Part shown: positions 8,392 through 17,151 of the stretch, in pieces
Numbering within the stretch: position 1 is the first letter of the stretch
Layout of the letters: the number at the start of each line of letters is the position of its first letter
Assembly (NCBI GenBank): GCA_027577415.1
Contig: JANBQS010000093.1
Coordinates: 1-37,707 of the forward strand
Source: Coemansia sp. RSA 922
Taxonomy: Eukaryota; Kickxellomycota; Kickxellomycetes; Kickxellales; Kickxellaceae
Reading direction: 5' to 3'
DNA length: 37,707 nt
Notes under the pieces: generated by a model
Told to the model about the DNA's origin: nothing
The model's database searches: none
What the model saw: the letters and a program-made list of their open reading frames with translations, nothing else
Translations under genes and position numbers: made by a program

Positions 8392-8643
8392 ATGATTATC
8401 ACTGGCCCCACTTTTTTCAAAATAGTTCACGCTATTAATGATGCTAATAAAGCATATGGCCCAACTCTGAAGGCTGAAAATTTGAAACTATTTGAGGTGG
8501 TAGAAAGTTCGGCCACTCAAGAGCGAAAGACATCTACATCGGTATATACGCTTACGATTACTAATATCGACAATAGGGGTGTAGAGCAGTGGATGGCTAC
8601 TTTCCAAAAGAATAATGTTGCCAGTCAGTCAGAACAAACTTAG
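8392..8643 (+). CDS. Small orphan protein D
   Basis: An 83-aa protein with an ATG at 8392 and a good TATA box upstream. The predicted order is an amphipathic helix (about 6-20), then strand-rich segments LKLFEVVES (about 31-39) and SVYTLTITNI (about 49-58). This helix-then-strands pattern loosely recalls cystatin-like proteins, but the QxVxG loop of cystatin inhibitors is not present. That comparison is weak inference and I do not assign a function. No signal peptide, no Cys residues. The core promoter is of the same type as those of the A and C families, which suggests co-regulation. It converges with the hexokinase gene, with 236 bp between stop codons; that spacer is AT-rich and holds nothing else I recognise. 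Confidence 0.6.
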   Translation: MIITGPTFFKIVHAINDANKAYGPTLKAENLKLFEVVESSATQERKTSTSVYTLTITNIDNRGVEQWMATFQKNNVASQSEQT

Positions 8644-8879
8644 TTTTTTATAAGCTACCTCCTACTATATGGCTAGTATGAATGACAAACGCAGAATAGA
8701 CCATTATTTATAGTCCTAGCTTATTAATAATAGACCAACCTTTGAAATATTTTATTTCCGCCACTATGTCTCCTACTGGCATTATCATGAGTATCACACA
8801 CAGGTCAAGGAATAAAAAAACACGGCAGTATATTGGTAGCAAAAAAAACAGAAAAGCAATAAAGAGAGAAAAAACTTGC

Positions 8880-10298
8880 TCAACGGTTCCGGTCACGGTC
8901 CACAGTCATAGCGACAATAGCAGCACCGACACCCGAGCCATCCTTGGCGAGATGTAATTTGAGCCTATTATCGACAAAGTCCTCACCGAGGAAGACGCGC
9001 GAGACGCTATACAAGTTGCGCTCAAAGTTAGGATAAAACTGGTACATAGAACCATCAATACCCACTGACACCGTAGAAGCAAGGAGTTCAGGACGCGCCA
9101 GCAGCACAGCAGACATAGCAGCAGCCGAGAGACGGACACCACGGGTTCCAATCATATTGCACACATGCTGGACAACCTTACGGTCGATGAGCGAGGTAGG
9201 CGGGATATCAAGCGTGCCCTCCAACACGACTTTGACGTTAGCCAGGTCAGGCGTTTGGTCAGCTACAATCTCCGACATATACGCGGTATCAAATGTATAT
9301 GACTTGTTGAGGATCTCTGACGAACGGCCCGCAAAGATAAGCCGCTGGTCGACCAGCGAGAGAATGGCGTTACGTGCAACCTCGCCCAAGAACAGACCCG
9401 AGATCATCTTCTCGAATACCTGCAGCCCGTGGTTAGACGACTTGCGGTTCAACTTGTTGTCATGCGCTGTGTACGGAAGAACCTCCGTGGCGTTGTCAAA
9501 TGCTCCCCATTCGAGGTTGACGACCATCTCGCCCTTGCGGTCTGGACCAGTCCACTTGCCAATGTTCTCCAGGTTCTCCCAGTAAGCAGCGTTGGTACCC
9601 GTACCAAAGATAATGCCCATCTGCGTATCAGGATGCGAGTACCCGGAGGTCATCAGCGTGCCCACAGTGTCGTTGAGAACAGCAACGACTTCGACAGGCA
9701 CGTGGTGACGCTGGAAGGCAGACTGGGTCAAGTTAACAACATCGCGGCCGACAGAGTTTGGCACAGTGAAGCTCTTGTTCCACATGGACAGGTTACCCGA
9801 AGCAATGCCCGTTTGGTAGATGGGAAATGAGAAGGTGTAGCCGCAAGGAATGGTACGCTTTCCGGGAGCTGGATGAAGGTCATGCTCCTCCAAGAAGACG
9901 CCAACACATTCGGCGATAAAGTCCCACAGGCGGCTTTCCTTGGCCTCCTGCGTGATAGTGAACTTTTGCTGCACCAGGCTATACGTCGTGTCGCCCTTCA
10001 GCGTGACTTGGCAGACACGCAGGTTGGTACCGCCCAGGTCCAGCGCTAGGAAGGTTCCGGTCTCCTTGCCAGTCGGCCGCCCATTGACGTAGGTGGGGAT
10101 CATGGGTAGGGCGTCGGGGTCGTCGTGGTCCAACCCGGTCTTCATAGACTTGTGTAGGCCCTTGATGATATCGCTTATCTTATCGTCGGTAACAGCAAAG
10201 CTAGCAGCCATAGCCTGTAGGTTCCGGTTGAGCTCCTCGGAACCCTCGGGTACCAAGTATGGCTTGATGAACGTCTGAATATCGTTAGTATCTGCCAT
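8880..10298 (-). CDS. Hexokinase
   Basis: Phosphorylates hexoses with ATP at the head of glycolysis, in the cytosol. The protein is 472 aa, normal for fungal single-unit hexokinases. Visible motifs: phosphate-1 loop LALDLGGTNLRV at about 84-95, the hexokinase signature GYTFSFPIYQT at 153-163, sugar-contact Lys in WNKSF near 174, catalytic Asp210 in VLNDTVGT, phosphate-2 GTGTNAAYWE at 232-241, WGAFDN with the glucose-binding Glu just before it (near 265), and adenosine motif VGIDGSMY in the C-terminal lobe. The ATG at 10298 follows an AT-rich leader with in-frame non-ATG codons. Whether it is nearer hexokinase or glucokinase cannot be settled here. It is last in a run of three minus-strand genes. 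Confidence 0.97.
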   Translation of the reverse strand: MADTNDIQTFIKPYLVPEGSEELNRNLQAMAASFAVTDDKISDIIKGLHKSMKTGLDHDDPDALPMIPTYVNGRPTGKETGTFLALDLGGTNLRVCQVTLKGDTTYSLVQQKFTITQEAKESRLWDFIAECVGVFLEEHDLHPAPGKRTIPCGYTFSFPIYQTGIASGNLSMWNKSFTVPNSVGRDVVNLTQSAFQRHHVPVEVVAVLNDTVGTLMTSGYSHPDTQMGIIFGTGTNAAYWENLENIGKWTGPDRKGEMVVNLEWGAFDNATEVLPYTAHDNKLNRKSSNHGLQVFEKMISGLFLGEVARNAILSLVDQRLIFAGRSSEILNKSYTFDTAYMSEIVADQTPDLANVKVVLEGTLDIPPTSLIDRKVVQHVCNMIGTRGVRLSAAAMSAVLLARPELLASTVSVGIDGSMYQFYPNFERNLYSVSRVFLGEDFVDNRLKLHLAKDGSGVGAAIVAMTVDRDRNR

Positions 10299-10960
10299 GA
10301 CAATCAAATACAAACTACAAAAGAAAACAAAAAGAATATAAAAGGTGTGAGTGAGTGAAAATAAACAGAAGAGAGAATGATAAAAAGGGGGAGGATAGTT
10401 TTTATAGGGGAGGGAGAGAGAAGTGGGATGCACACACAGCCGTCATTTCGGTCAAAATAAAGGGAGGCCAGGCCACCAGGCCAGGCCAGCAGACAAACTG
10501 CATGCAGGTGATTGACAACAGCTTATCTTTTTTTTTTATGAAGCCTTTCTCTCACTCGCTCTCTCGATGGCCGAAAGAAGAGAGGAAATGCGCGTCACGC
10601 TTGTGTATCCATGCCCCCTCCTGCTTAGGCCCAATGATATGAGGTCAATATTACCACACCATGCTGCACGCTTCTTATCTCTGCAGAGAGATTGCCATTC
10701 CGCTAAAACCACCGAGGAAGGGAAATCCCGCTTTTGGTCGCTCAGGCCAAGCACACTTCCGGCGGCGATAAGGCAATAATAGAGGATGCTTCTTTGGTTC
10801 ATCAGCTGGTCCATCCATCCCAATACAATATTAATGTCCGTTGTCCAACCACTCCAGGTCACATGCTGGAAGAATACAAGTTTAATTTTGCGAGAACAAC
10901 AACAGAATATTAAAATAGAGGTTGCTTGATTAAAATTACAATTATATGTGTAAAAAAAAG
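10299..10960 (-). promoter_or_regulatory. Hexokinase upstream region and 3' flank of the next gene
   Basis: No gene is seen in these 662 bp. Close to the hexokinase start the minus strand is CT-rich. A GC-rich direct repeat of AGGCCAGGCC occurs around 10465-10488, with a CCACC spacer between copies, and could be a factor-binding cluster. The remainder is unremarkable. Confidence 0.35.
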
Positions 10961-12352
10961 TCATGGCTCATCGTCCATAGGGTCGTTGATGTTCATACGG
11001 CTAAAGCCGCCATTGGGCTGCAAAAAGCTCATATTGTTAGCGCCCAGCACGGCCATTGACGTCCCACTTCGCGAGCGTCCTCTGCTGCCCAGAAAGGCCG
11101 GACTGAGACCAGCAGGAGTAGGGGCAGCGCCATGGAGGCCAGTTGCCGGACATGTGCCCGCCGTAGCAGTCGGCCCGACAGAGGCCGGGTGCAGAACAGA
11201 AGCCGACAAGTGCGAGACCGGAACCGCCACAGGCCGCGCCATCAGCTGCGGGGACGACGGGCTAGAGCGCGACGACGAGCCCGGCGAGTGTGGCAGCAGA
11301 GTAGACCCGCCTCTTCTGCCAATGGCAATTTGCGCTCTCAGGCCAAGCGGAGACATTGCCTGACGTTTATATGGATACCCGTCATCGACAGACTTGCGCT
11401 TGAGCGGACGCGTGGCAACAGGCGACACTGCTGCTGCCAGGCGGGGGCTCGACACAGATGACGACGAGTACACGGGCGATGCAGGGAACGGAATAGAATC
11501 GCGCGTGGCGTCGTTGGCAGGCGATGCGCGCAGCCACTCTTGCACGTTGTTGTGCCGGATACTTCGCGTAATCTGGCTCTCGTGCTCCATCTCCGACGCC
11601 AGCGCCTGCTTTTCCTCCTCAACCAACGACTGGAGTCGCACCACTGCCCTGTTTCTCGGCATAGTGCTGCCACTCAGCGACGGGCGCCGTTTCCGCTTCC
11701 TCCGACTCTGCGATCCATCACTATCATCATCGTCCTCCTCATCGCTCATAAGACTAGCGCTGCAAACTATGCTGCTCCGCTCATCATCAGAGTCCTCGTC
11801 TCCATCATCGTCATCCATATCCAGTATATCGGGGTCGATAGACAGCCCATGAGCGATGCTGAGGTTAGTGATGGCAATTGAACTCCGCCGCCCCAAGTTT
11901 GCATGGACGGCAGATAGTGGCGTAGCAGTACTGGATGTCGTGGGAGTATATCTGCTAAATGCCCTATTGCCATCAAGTGCTGTTCGAACTGAACTGTTTG
12001 CGCTGCATGTACGTTTGTGCCGTGTTAGTGCTCCATACGGACGCAACAGCGTGGTTTTGTCAGAGGTGAGATTCGTGGGCCGTTGCAACTGAAAGTTTGG
12101 TCCGAAGGCCAGTAACCGCTGGCTAGTACTTTCGGGCTGGGAAGGTGTCATTTCTTTGGAATGCGTGTAGTGCGGAGTGGTGGGTGCTGACATGGGCAAC
12201 GAGCGCTCCAGTGACGAGGACTGCGGCTGCTGTGACTCTCCAGGCATGGCTTCTGGTGGCTGTTGGTTGCGGCGAGACCTGGCGCTGGGAATGTCTACAG
12301 GCCAAGCGCGGTTGGAGCTGTCTGGTGAAATGGAATGTGAATCGCCTGACAT
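10961..12352 (-). CDS. Disordered nuclear-type protein, unknown function
   Basis: A 463-aa Ser/Pro-rich protein I cannot place in a named family. In order: a Ser/Gln/Pro-rich N-terminus; an acidic run around residues 178-194 (DMDDDDGDEDSDDE) and another near 205-212; a strongly basic cluster SRRKRKRRPS near 215-225 that would serve as a nuclear localisation signal; a helical segment near 238-275 (LQSLVEEEKQALASEMEHES onward, ending in VQEWL) that looks like the only folded, conserved part; a second basic motif RPLKRKSVDD near 315; and many S-P or T-P sites suggesting kinase control. This profile suits a nuclear regulator, but no DNA-binding domain is visible. The start is the first ATG in frame. 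It lies downstream of the PLC-like gene on the same strand. Confidence 0.75.
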   Translation of the reverse strand: MSGDSHSISPDSSNRAWPVDIPSARSRRNQQPPEAMPGESQQPQSSSLERSLPMSAPTTPHYTHSKEMTPSQPESTSQRLLAFGPNFQLQRPTNLTSDKTTLLRPYGALTRHKRTCSANSSVRTALDGNRAFSRYTPTTSSTATPLSAVHANLGRRSSIAITNLSIAHGLSIDPDILDMDDDDGDEDSDDERSSIVCSASLMSDEEDDDDSDGSQSRRKRKRRPSLSGSTMPRNRAVVRLQSLVEEEKQALASEMEHESQITRSIRHNNVQEWLRASPANDATRDSIPFPASPVYSSSSVSSPRLAAAVSPVATRPLKRKSVDDGYPYKRQAMSPLGLRAQIAIGRRGGSTLLPHSPGSSSRSSPSSPQLMARPVAVPVSHLSASVLHPASVGPTATAGTCPATGLHGAAPTPAGLSPAFLGSRGRSRSGTSMAVLGANNMSFLQPNGGFSRMNINDPMDDEP

Positions 12353-12578
12353 GGGTATAAAAATATAAATGAAAATGAAAATGAAGTGGGTACGATAAAT
12401 TTTATAGTTGGAAAGAGTGAGAGAAAAAAATATGTTGACTGAGAGACTTTTTTCCTACTCCCTTTCTTTCCCCTCCCCCTTTTCCCGTACTTCGCACAAC
12501 CTTATACGTTTTTCGGGTAAGAAAAAAACTCTTTCTACCTTTGTATTAACGAACGTGAAGAAAAAAATGTGTATGTTC

Positions 12579-13676
12579 TTACAGACTGGCTACTAGTAAC
12601 AGCGAGGCAGCAATGGCTGCAAGCACGGCTCTGGGTCCAGTGGCCGCTGCTGAGGGAGTTTTTGGCGTGTCAGGCTGCGAGGCCGCTGGAGGAGGCTTCG
12701 CGTTGTACGTGACGTTATTGATGTCAGCCACGGCTTGGAACAGACCGCCAACGTCATAAAAGTCGACTGTTACAAAGTTTGGGAATACGCCAGTACTTCC
12801 GCACACGTTAGCCTGGGCAACAATGCTCTGACGCGTATTGACAGTGGCTGCCGAGTCCAATGCAGGCACCTCGATATTAGACCCACCAAACGAAAAGTTC
12901 TTGAAAACGAAATGGTTCATGACCCACAGCGGACGCACAGTAGTCAGTGGAGCACATCCAAAAGTAGTGCCGACAGCGACCGAGAACGGAGTCTGTACAA
13001 CATAGTCCTTGTCGTAAAGTATCCATGGCACAGAGGCATCAGCTCCAGCGTCAGTAAACACCACCAGGCGCTTATTCTGAGATATCATCGACTTTAGAGT
13101 TGGCCACGCCGCTGTTGTTGACTTTGGTTGGTACACATAAGAATCCAGGCCAGCTGTCGTGAACGCCTTGGACATTTGTGCTGCAGTGAACGGCCCGTCG
13201 TTCTCTATGAAGATAGTGATGACCTCGTTGGCATTCCCGTCCAAAAACGCCTTGAACCGCTTCAGCTCGTTGACCAGCGGCCCGTCGCTCAGTAGTACGC
13301 ACGAGGCGTGACACAGATAGGGGTCGCTTGTCGCCACTGCTGCCCCGTTATTCGGGTGCAGGTCTAGCATGAAGCCGCGAATACCAGCATTCAATTGCGT
13401 CTGAATGTCAACGTTCTGGTTTGCCGCCAAGTTGTCGCCAAATGCATAAGAGTTGTGTGTCGTGGGGAACGCCACCTTGTCAAACGTCCGGTTACATAGC
13501 TCTGCGTATCCATTACACTGGTTTGCCGCCCGCGTGTGCAGACCGTTGCCCTGGCGCCGTGACACTGCCGCCGGCCTACCGAGTCGAATTGGATTCGCTC
13601 CTACAATACCGGGTTCAGACGGTGCTGCCGCTACTGTCACGAGTCCGCTAACCAATAGCGCAATAGATATCTTCAT
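12579..13676 (-). CDS. Secreted, probably GPI-anchored PLC-like phosphodiesterase
   Basis: A 365-aa protein of the PI-PLC X-domain-like (TIM-barrel phosphodiesterase) superfamily. An N-terminal signal peptide is clear (MKISIALLVSGLVTVAAAP, likely cut after the AAA). The catalytic-type first His is in FPTTHNSY (H74). GIRGFMLDLHP at 98-108 supplies the Asp and metal/active-site region, and a second His lies in YLCHASC (H123). The last about 20 residues are hydrophobic (AVLAAIAASLLLVASL) after a Pro/Ser/Thr/Ala-rich linker, which fits a GPI-anchor signal. The protein would therefore sit on the cell surface or wall. Several Cys suggest disulfides. The substrate is unknown; phosphoinositides or GPI glycolipids are possible. 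The ATG at 13676 is required for the signal peptide. Confidence 0.88.
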   Translation of the reverse strand: MKISIALLVSGLVTVAAAPSEPGIVGANPIRLGRPAAVSRRQGNGLHTRAANQCNGYAELCNRTFDKVAFPTTHNSYAFGDNLAANQNVDIQTQLNAGIRGFMLDLHPNNGAAVATSDPYLCHASCVLLSDGPLVNELKRFKAFLDGNANEVITIFIENDGPFTAAQMSKAFTTAGLDSYVYQPKSTTAAWPTLKSMISQNKRLVVFTDAGADASVPWILYDKDYVVQTPFSVAVGTTFGCAPLTTVRPLWVMNHFVFKNFSFGGSNIEVPALDSAATVNTRQSIVAQANVCGSTGVFPNFVTVDFYDVGGLFQAVADINNVTYNAKPPPAASQPDTPKTPSAAATGPRAVLAAIAASLLLVASL

Positions 13677-13771
13677 GTTCTGTGAAATATAAGAAAAAAA
13701 ATATGTGGTTGAATTTAGTTGTAGTAAGGAAAAGAGGGGGTAAATAGACAACATTCTCAGGGAAACCGTGA

Positions 13772-14258
13772 ACCTTTATAGACCATTGTTGCCAAGAAGC
13801 AAATCCATTCTTGGCGGAATATAAAGCCGTCAATAACATAAAGATCCCCTTTCACTTCCCTCTTCTTTTTGAAATATCTGCAAAAAGGGAGAACAGGTGC
13901 ACTCTTTCTATTGAGAACGCATACATCTTGGCAGATGCACTTACAGTTAATAATAAAAATGAGTCGAGAGTTTTGCAAAAATTGAGTAAAGAGAAGGTGC
14001 GGCATTCAATACGAAGAAGCTGTGGACGATCTATCCGAAATTCTATTTTTACCAGGAACAAAAATACCACGATATCATGGATCTTTTCCACCAATTAAAG
14101 TCAAAGTCTGTGGTGATTTGTCAAGCAAACTGGCGGAAAGTCCATCCACGCTAGGCTGCTCTCTGTGCCTGGTTGCAGTGATTTTTCAATGTAATTTTAT
14201 TTTTTGTATGTACTTTCCTTGCTGGCTAATCTGTTCGGTGGCTTGTAAACCTTGTATG
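13772..14258 (+). pseudogene. Possible decayed reading frame
   Basis: From 13772 an open frame without ATG reads plausible protein (for example PLLFEISAKRENRCTLSIEN and ESRVLQKLSKEKV) up to about 14005. Plausible protein then continues in a different frame, containing QYEEAVDDLSEILFLPGTK and PPIKVKVCGDLSSKLAES, until about 14150. This looks like a once-coding sequence with a frameshift and no start. I do not recognise the family. It could equally be chance open sequence in AT-rich DNA. Confidence 0.3.
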
Positions 14259-14767
14259 TAACTTTTCACTTGACCCGCTATGCCCACATGTGATGGTGCA
14301 TATTCATTAGCATACTTGTCTGTGCTCTCTACCTGCACTCTGCGAATTCAAAGGTGCTTTAGCATCCTCTCCGCCCTTCCATCTCGGTAGCAGCATAGTC
14401 AGTAGTGATATGTCCTGCTCATCGCTAAAAAGTGAATGTTGGCAAAGAAAAACACACATTTTGAACATCATTCGCTTGCATTGGCATGGCAAAATGTGCA
14501 CACTGTCTTGATGTCTTTCACGGGCTTTTCGAGCAGCATGTCAAAGAAGCAAAAAGATGACGGATAGAGACTTTATTTGAGTATCTCATCCCCCAACCTC
14601 CCCGCAACGGCTTTTCGCCATTTACATCATTATATTCGTGAATATTTCTCCTGTCGTCATTGTCAAGTAATGTCAAGTAATGTCGCAACGTTTTCCTTTG
14701 CGACTCTTTTCTCTGATGTATTAGCCTTTTTTCTTCTTCTCGAGACGTCAGCAATTCGTATTCTTTT
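14259..14767. other. Intergenic stretch before the C1 control region
   Basis: Nothing coding is convincing here. The only structure noted is a 10-bp tandem duplication, TCAAGTAATG twice, at about 14663-14682. The sequence is AT-rich like the rest of the island. Confidence 0.3.
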
Positions 14768-14781
14768 CGTCATATATGACG
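14768..14781. promoter_or_regulatory. ATF/CREB-like palindrome upstream of C1
   Basis: CGTCATATATGACG is a perfect 14-bp palindrome made of two TGACG half-sites. A near copy, CGTCATTTATGACG, lies upstream of C2 at 16109-16122. Distances to the start codons are alike (305 and 296 nt), and the sequence just downstream (CAAAGGTAA) is also shared. bZIP binding is inferred from the half-sites. Confidence 0.55.
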
Positions 14782-14944
14782 CAAATAAGCTCTTTTGGCA
14801 AAGGTAATGCTGCTTGAGTGGTGTTTCCAGAGACTGGATAACACTACATAATTTTTGTTCAGTCATCACCATTACGTGTAGAGTGCGAATTTGGCTGTGA
14901 GCTTGGCGCACATTTTCTTGTTGGGCTTTCCCCTTTGCCATTCA

Positions 14945-14974
14945 TATAAAAAGAACACCAAGAGAGGCACCCAC
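14945..14974 (+). promoter_or_regulatory. Core promoter of C1
   Basis: TATAAAAAG at 14945 is followed by GGCACCCACTTTT ending about 33 nt later. It matches the C2, A2 and D promoters in motif and spacing. The ATG is 128 nt after the TATA box. Confidence 0.6.
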
Positions 14975-15072
14975 TTTTAAAAAAATACTTATTTCTCCAC
15001 TTACAGCACATCTCACTTTTCTGCTTTACCACACCCAAAGTTTATTACTTGCAAGCAACTTATTAGTCGAAA

Positions 15073-15420
15073 ATGAGACTTTTGTCATGGGCCGACGGTG
15101 TATGCACTATAATATGTAAGGAAAGACCTATTGCGTATGATGAAATTGTTAGCGTTATTGAAAACGAAATTGAGAAGACCGATGATGAAAGTATTATGGA
15201 CTTTCTAGAAAAACTTAACGATGATACGCTCTATGAGTATAATGTACATGGCTTTTACGTGGGAATATATTCAACTTTTAGTGCTCTAAATTTTGTTGAG
15301 AATGGTGTTCATTATGAGGGCAAATTTTATAAATATGAAATTAAAGTTAAAAGATTAGATGACCGACAAGCCTTCCGTAGGCCTGTATCCGCTGAAGATT
15401 TTAATCCGAATGTGGCCTAG
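15073..15420 (+). CDS. Small orphan protein C1 (tandem paralogue of C2)
   Basis: A 115-aa acidic protein of unknown function, related to the next gene over its whole length. Shared anchors are AYDEI near residue 21, D-x-S-x-M-x-F-L, EYNV-x-GFYV-x-I, GV-x-Y-x-G-x-F, a Y-x-I-x-x-K strand, and the C-terminal R-x-A-x-R-x-x-V then F-x-P-N-V. Predicted as mixed helix and strand, with no signal peptide or membrane segment. It ends with TAG just after NVA. The DNA beyond this stop is homologous to the repeat-coding tail of C2 but carries a TAA in each 15-nt unit. Codons are AT-rich compared with VPS13 and hexokinase. The conserved core promoter and the 3' block support it as a real transcribed gene. 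Confidence 0.7.
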   Translation: MRLLSWADGVCTIICKERPIAYDEIVSVIENEIEKTDDESIMDFLEKLNDDTLYEYNVHGFYVGIYSTFSALNFVENGVHYEGKFYKYEIKVKRLDDRQAFRRPVSAEDFNPNVA

Positions 15421-16108
15421 TTTGATGTATAAATGACTAATGTCTAAATAACCGACGCCTAAATGACTTCAATTATTTACCAGTAAAAGAGCTCTGCGAC
15501 AATAGATTTGAATCCACCAAGTGTGTGGTTCCTTACACACGTGAATTATGCCAAGCTCCGTTTTTTTTTTCAAAAACTTGGATATACGTCTTTGGCCCTT
15601 TCAAACTCTCTGGACTACACACTGTCTACTTTACTATCACATTTTAATGACATTTACACACAATAAATTGCACCACTTTCCAAATAGTTTCCGAACGTCC
15701 TGTTGCACCTGTACCTCGGTGAGTGTCAGTAAACAACTATACACTCTGGGTATGACTTGGTTTCTCTGTGATATTGTCCAACCATGCCCATTTCTGTTCG
15801 GTAAGCTTTACGACATGGCAAAAGTGCAATTTTTGTCATTGTTTCTTATGCACCATCCCGGGCTTTGTTGAATTTTCTTTCACAGCATTCCAGGATGGGT
15901 TGTCAAAGAAACAAAAAAGAGGGCGAAAAAGGTCAAAGGAAGGCCTTTATATTTTCTCAAAGCCTTGCTATCCCCCTCTTTTTTGCATCCAAAAGCGTGT
16001 TGTCTCATCGTCATCGACGGGCAGTGAAACATAAAGTCTCTTCTTTATTGCCTTCCCTGGGTGTGCATGCTAAATATATTGCACATCGTCATATTTTCAA
16101 TCTATATA
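15421..16108 (+). other. C1 3' flank and C2 upstream region
   Basis: No gene is supported. At 15421-15470 lies a fossil of the C2 tail repeats (see findings). A roughly 53-nt block at 15486-15539 is about 90% identical to the block at 16828-16880 after C2. A second shared motif, GGACTACACACT, is at 15612-15623 and 16922-16933. Further on, a GCAAAAGTGCAATTT-type motif near 15820 resembles one upstream of B1 (near 7590). Confidence 0.6.
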
Positions 16109-16124
16109 CGTCATTTATGACGTA
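16107..16124. promoter_or_regulatory. ATF/CREB-like inverted repeat upstream of C2
   Basis: TACGTCAT and ATGACGTA form perfect 8-bp arms around a 2-nt centre. This is the counterpart of the palindrome at 14768-14781 before C1. Confidence 0.55.
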
Positions 16125-16278
16125 TTTGCTTTTTCAGCAAAGGTAACACGAATTTATTGGCAGTTCTGGAAAGTGTTTATATTTTTTTTATTTCCATCCC
16201 CTACGTTTTCTGCATCCAAACTCGGCGCTCTTTCTTTCACCTTCCCCCCCCCCTTGATTGGGCTCCCCTCCTCACCCT

Positions 16279-16310
16279 TATAAGAGGAGCAAAGAGAAGC
16301 GCCCACTTTT
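16279..16310 (+). promoter_or_regulatory. Core promoter of C2
   Basis: TATAAGAGG at 16279 is followed 22 nt later by GCCCACTTTT at 16301. The start codon is 126 nt after the TATA box, almost as in C1 (128 nt). Confidence 0.6.
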
Positions 16311-16404
16311 CCAATAAAAACTGTCTCTCTACTCTCATCACATTTCACTCTTTTACTTTACTGTACCCTAAATTTGTCACCTGTAGGAAACGCAATAACT
16401 AAAT

Positions 16405-16806
16405 ATGAAAAGCGTTACGACTACTGATACCAAGCGTACTATAAAGTGCAAGGAGAACACTGTAGCGTATGACGAAATTCTCGATTTTATTGACGATAAA
16501 ATTGGAGAGCCTAATGATAAATCTGTTATGAAATTTCTGGACACACTAGGGGCTAACATAAACCATGAGTATAACGTATATGGATTTTATGTGAGCATAC
16601 TTTTCACAACTGAAAATGGTGATGTTGCTATGGATGGGGTTAGTTATAACGGCGATTATTTTATTTATACGATTGAAATCAAAAAAGTAGAAGGCCGACA
16701 TGCCTATAGGGGGCGTGTACCCGCTAGCCAGTTTAAACCGAATGTGACCCTGGTTGACATTGAAATGACCGATGCCGAAATGACCGATGTCGAAATGACT
16801 GGTTAG
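16405..16806 (+). CDS. Small orphan protein C2 (tandem paralogue of C1)
   Basis: A 133-aa acidic protein; function unknown. It aligns with C1 from AYDEI through FKPNV, and the two genes lie 1332 bp apart, so this is a tandem duplication that includes promoter and 3' flank. It differs from C1 by a C-terminal tail of E-M-T-D-A/V repeats (IEMTDAEMTDVEMTG) encoded by 15-nt units. No signal peptide or membrane segment. The ATG at 16405 is the first after the promoter, and similarity to C1 begins shortly after it. As with the other island genes the codon use is AT-rich. It lies just upstream of VPS13 on the same strand. Confidence 0.72.
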   Translation: MKSVTTTDTKRTIKCKENTVAYDEILDFIDDKIGEPNDKSVMKFLDTLGANINHEYNVYGFYVSILFTTENGDVAMDGVSYNGDYFIYTIEIKKVEGRHAYRGRVPASQFKPNVTLVDIEMTDAEMTDVEMTG

Positions 16807-17151
16807 AAGAAGAGAGAAGGAGATTAGAAGAGCTCTGCGACAACAGACTTGAATACGCCAAGTGTGCGGTTCCTTACACATCAGTTCTATGCTATGCCTT
16901 TTCTGACCCTCTGAAACTTTAGGACTACACACTTTCTATTATATTCAACAGCTTTTAGTATCCAGGCTACAAGCTGTAATAATATATCAATTTTTTTCTC
17001 CATGCGAATGTGACGTCACGGGGGACATCAAAGTCAATCTTGACTGGGGTTGGGGGGAGGGACTAGAACCACGCACAGACGAGAGGTATTCTTGCCTCCT
17101 CATTCTTCATTTTTATGCTTTATTTTTCCCACTCGTATTTAAATAACAAGC
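16807..17151 (+). promoter_or_regulatory. C2 3' flank and VPS13 promoter region
   Basis: The first part carries the conserved C-family 3' block (16828-16880) and GGACTACACACT (16922-16933). The second part holds a full CRE-type site, TGACGTCA at 17011-17018, inside a longer GTGACGTCAC palindrome, about 135 bp before the VPS13 ATG. A G-rich GGGGTTGGGGGGAGGG run lies around 17046-17061. Confidence 0.5.

Noticed and set aside
14277..14410. Possible tRNA-like stretch in the island
   Set aside because: No GTTCRANNC T-arm or cloverleaf could be formed; no tRNA was found elsewhere in the window either.
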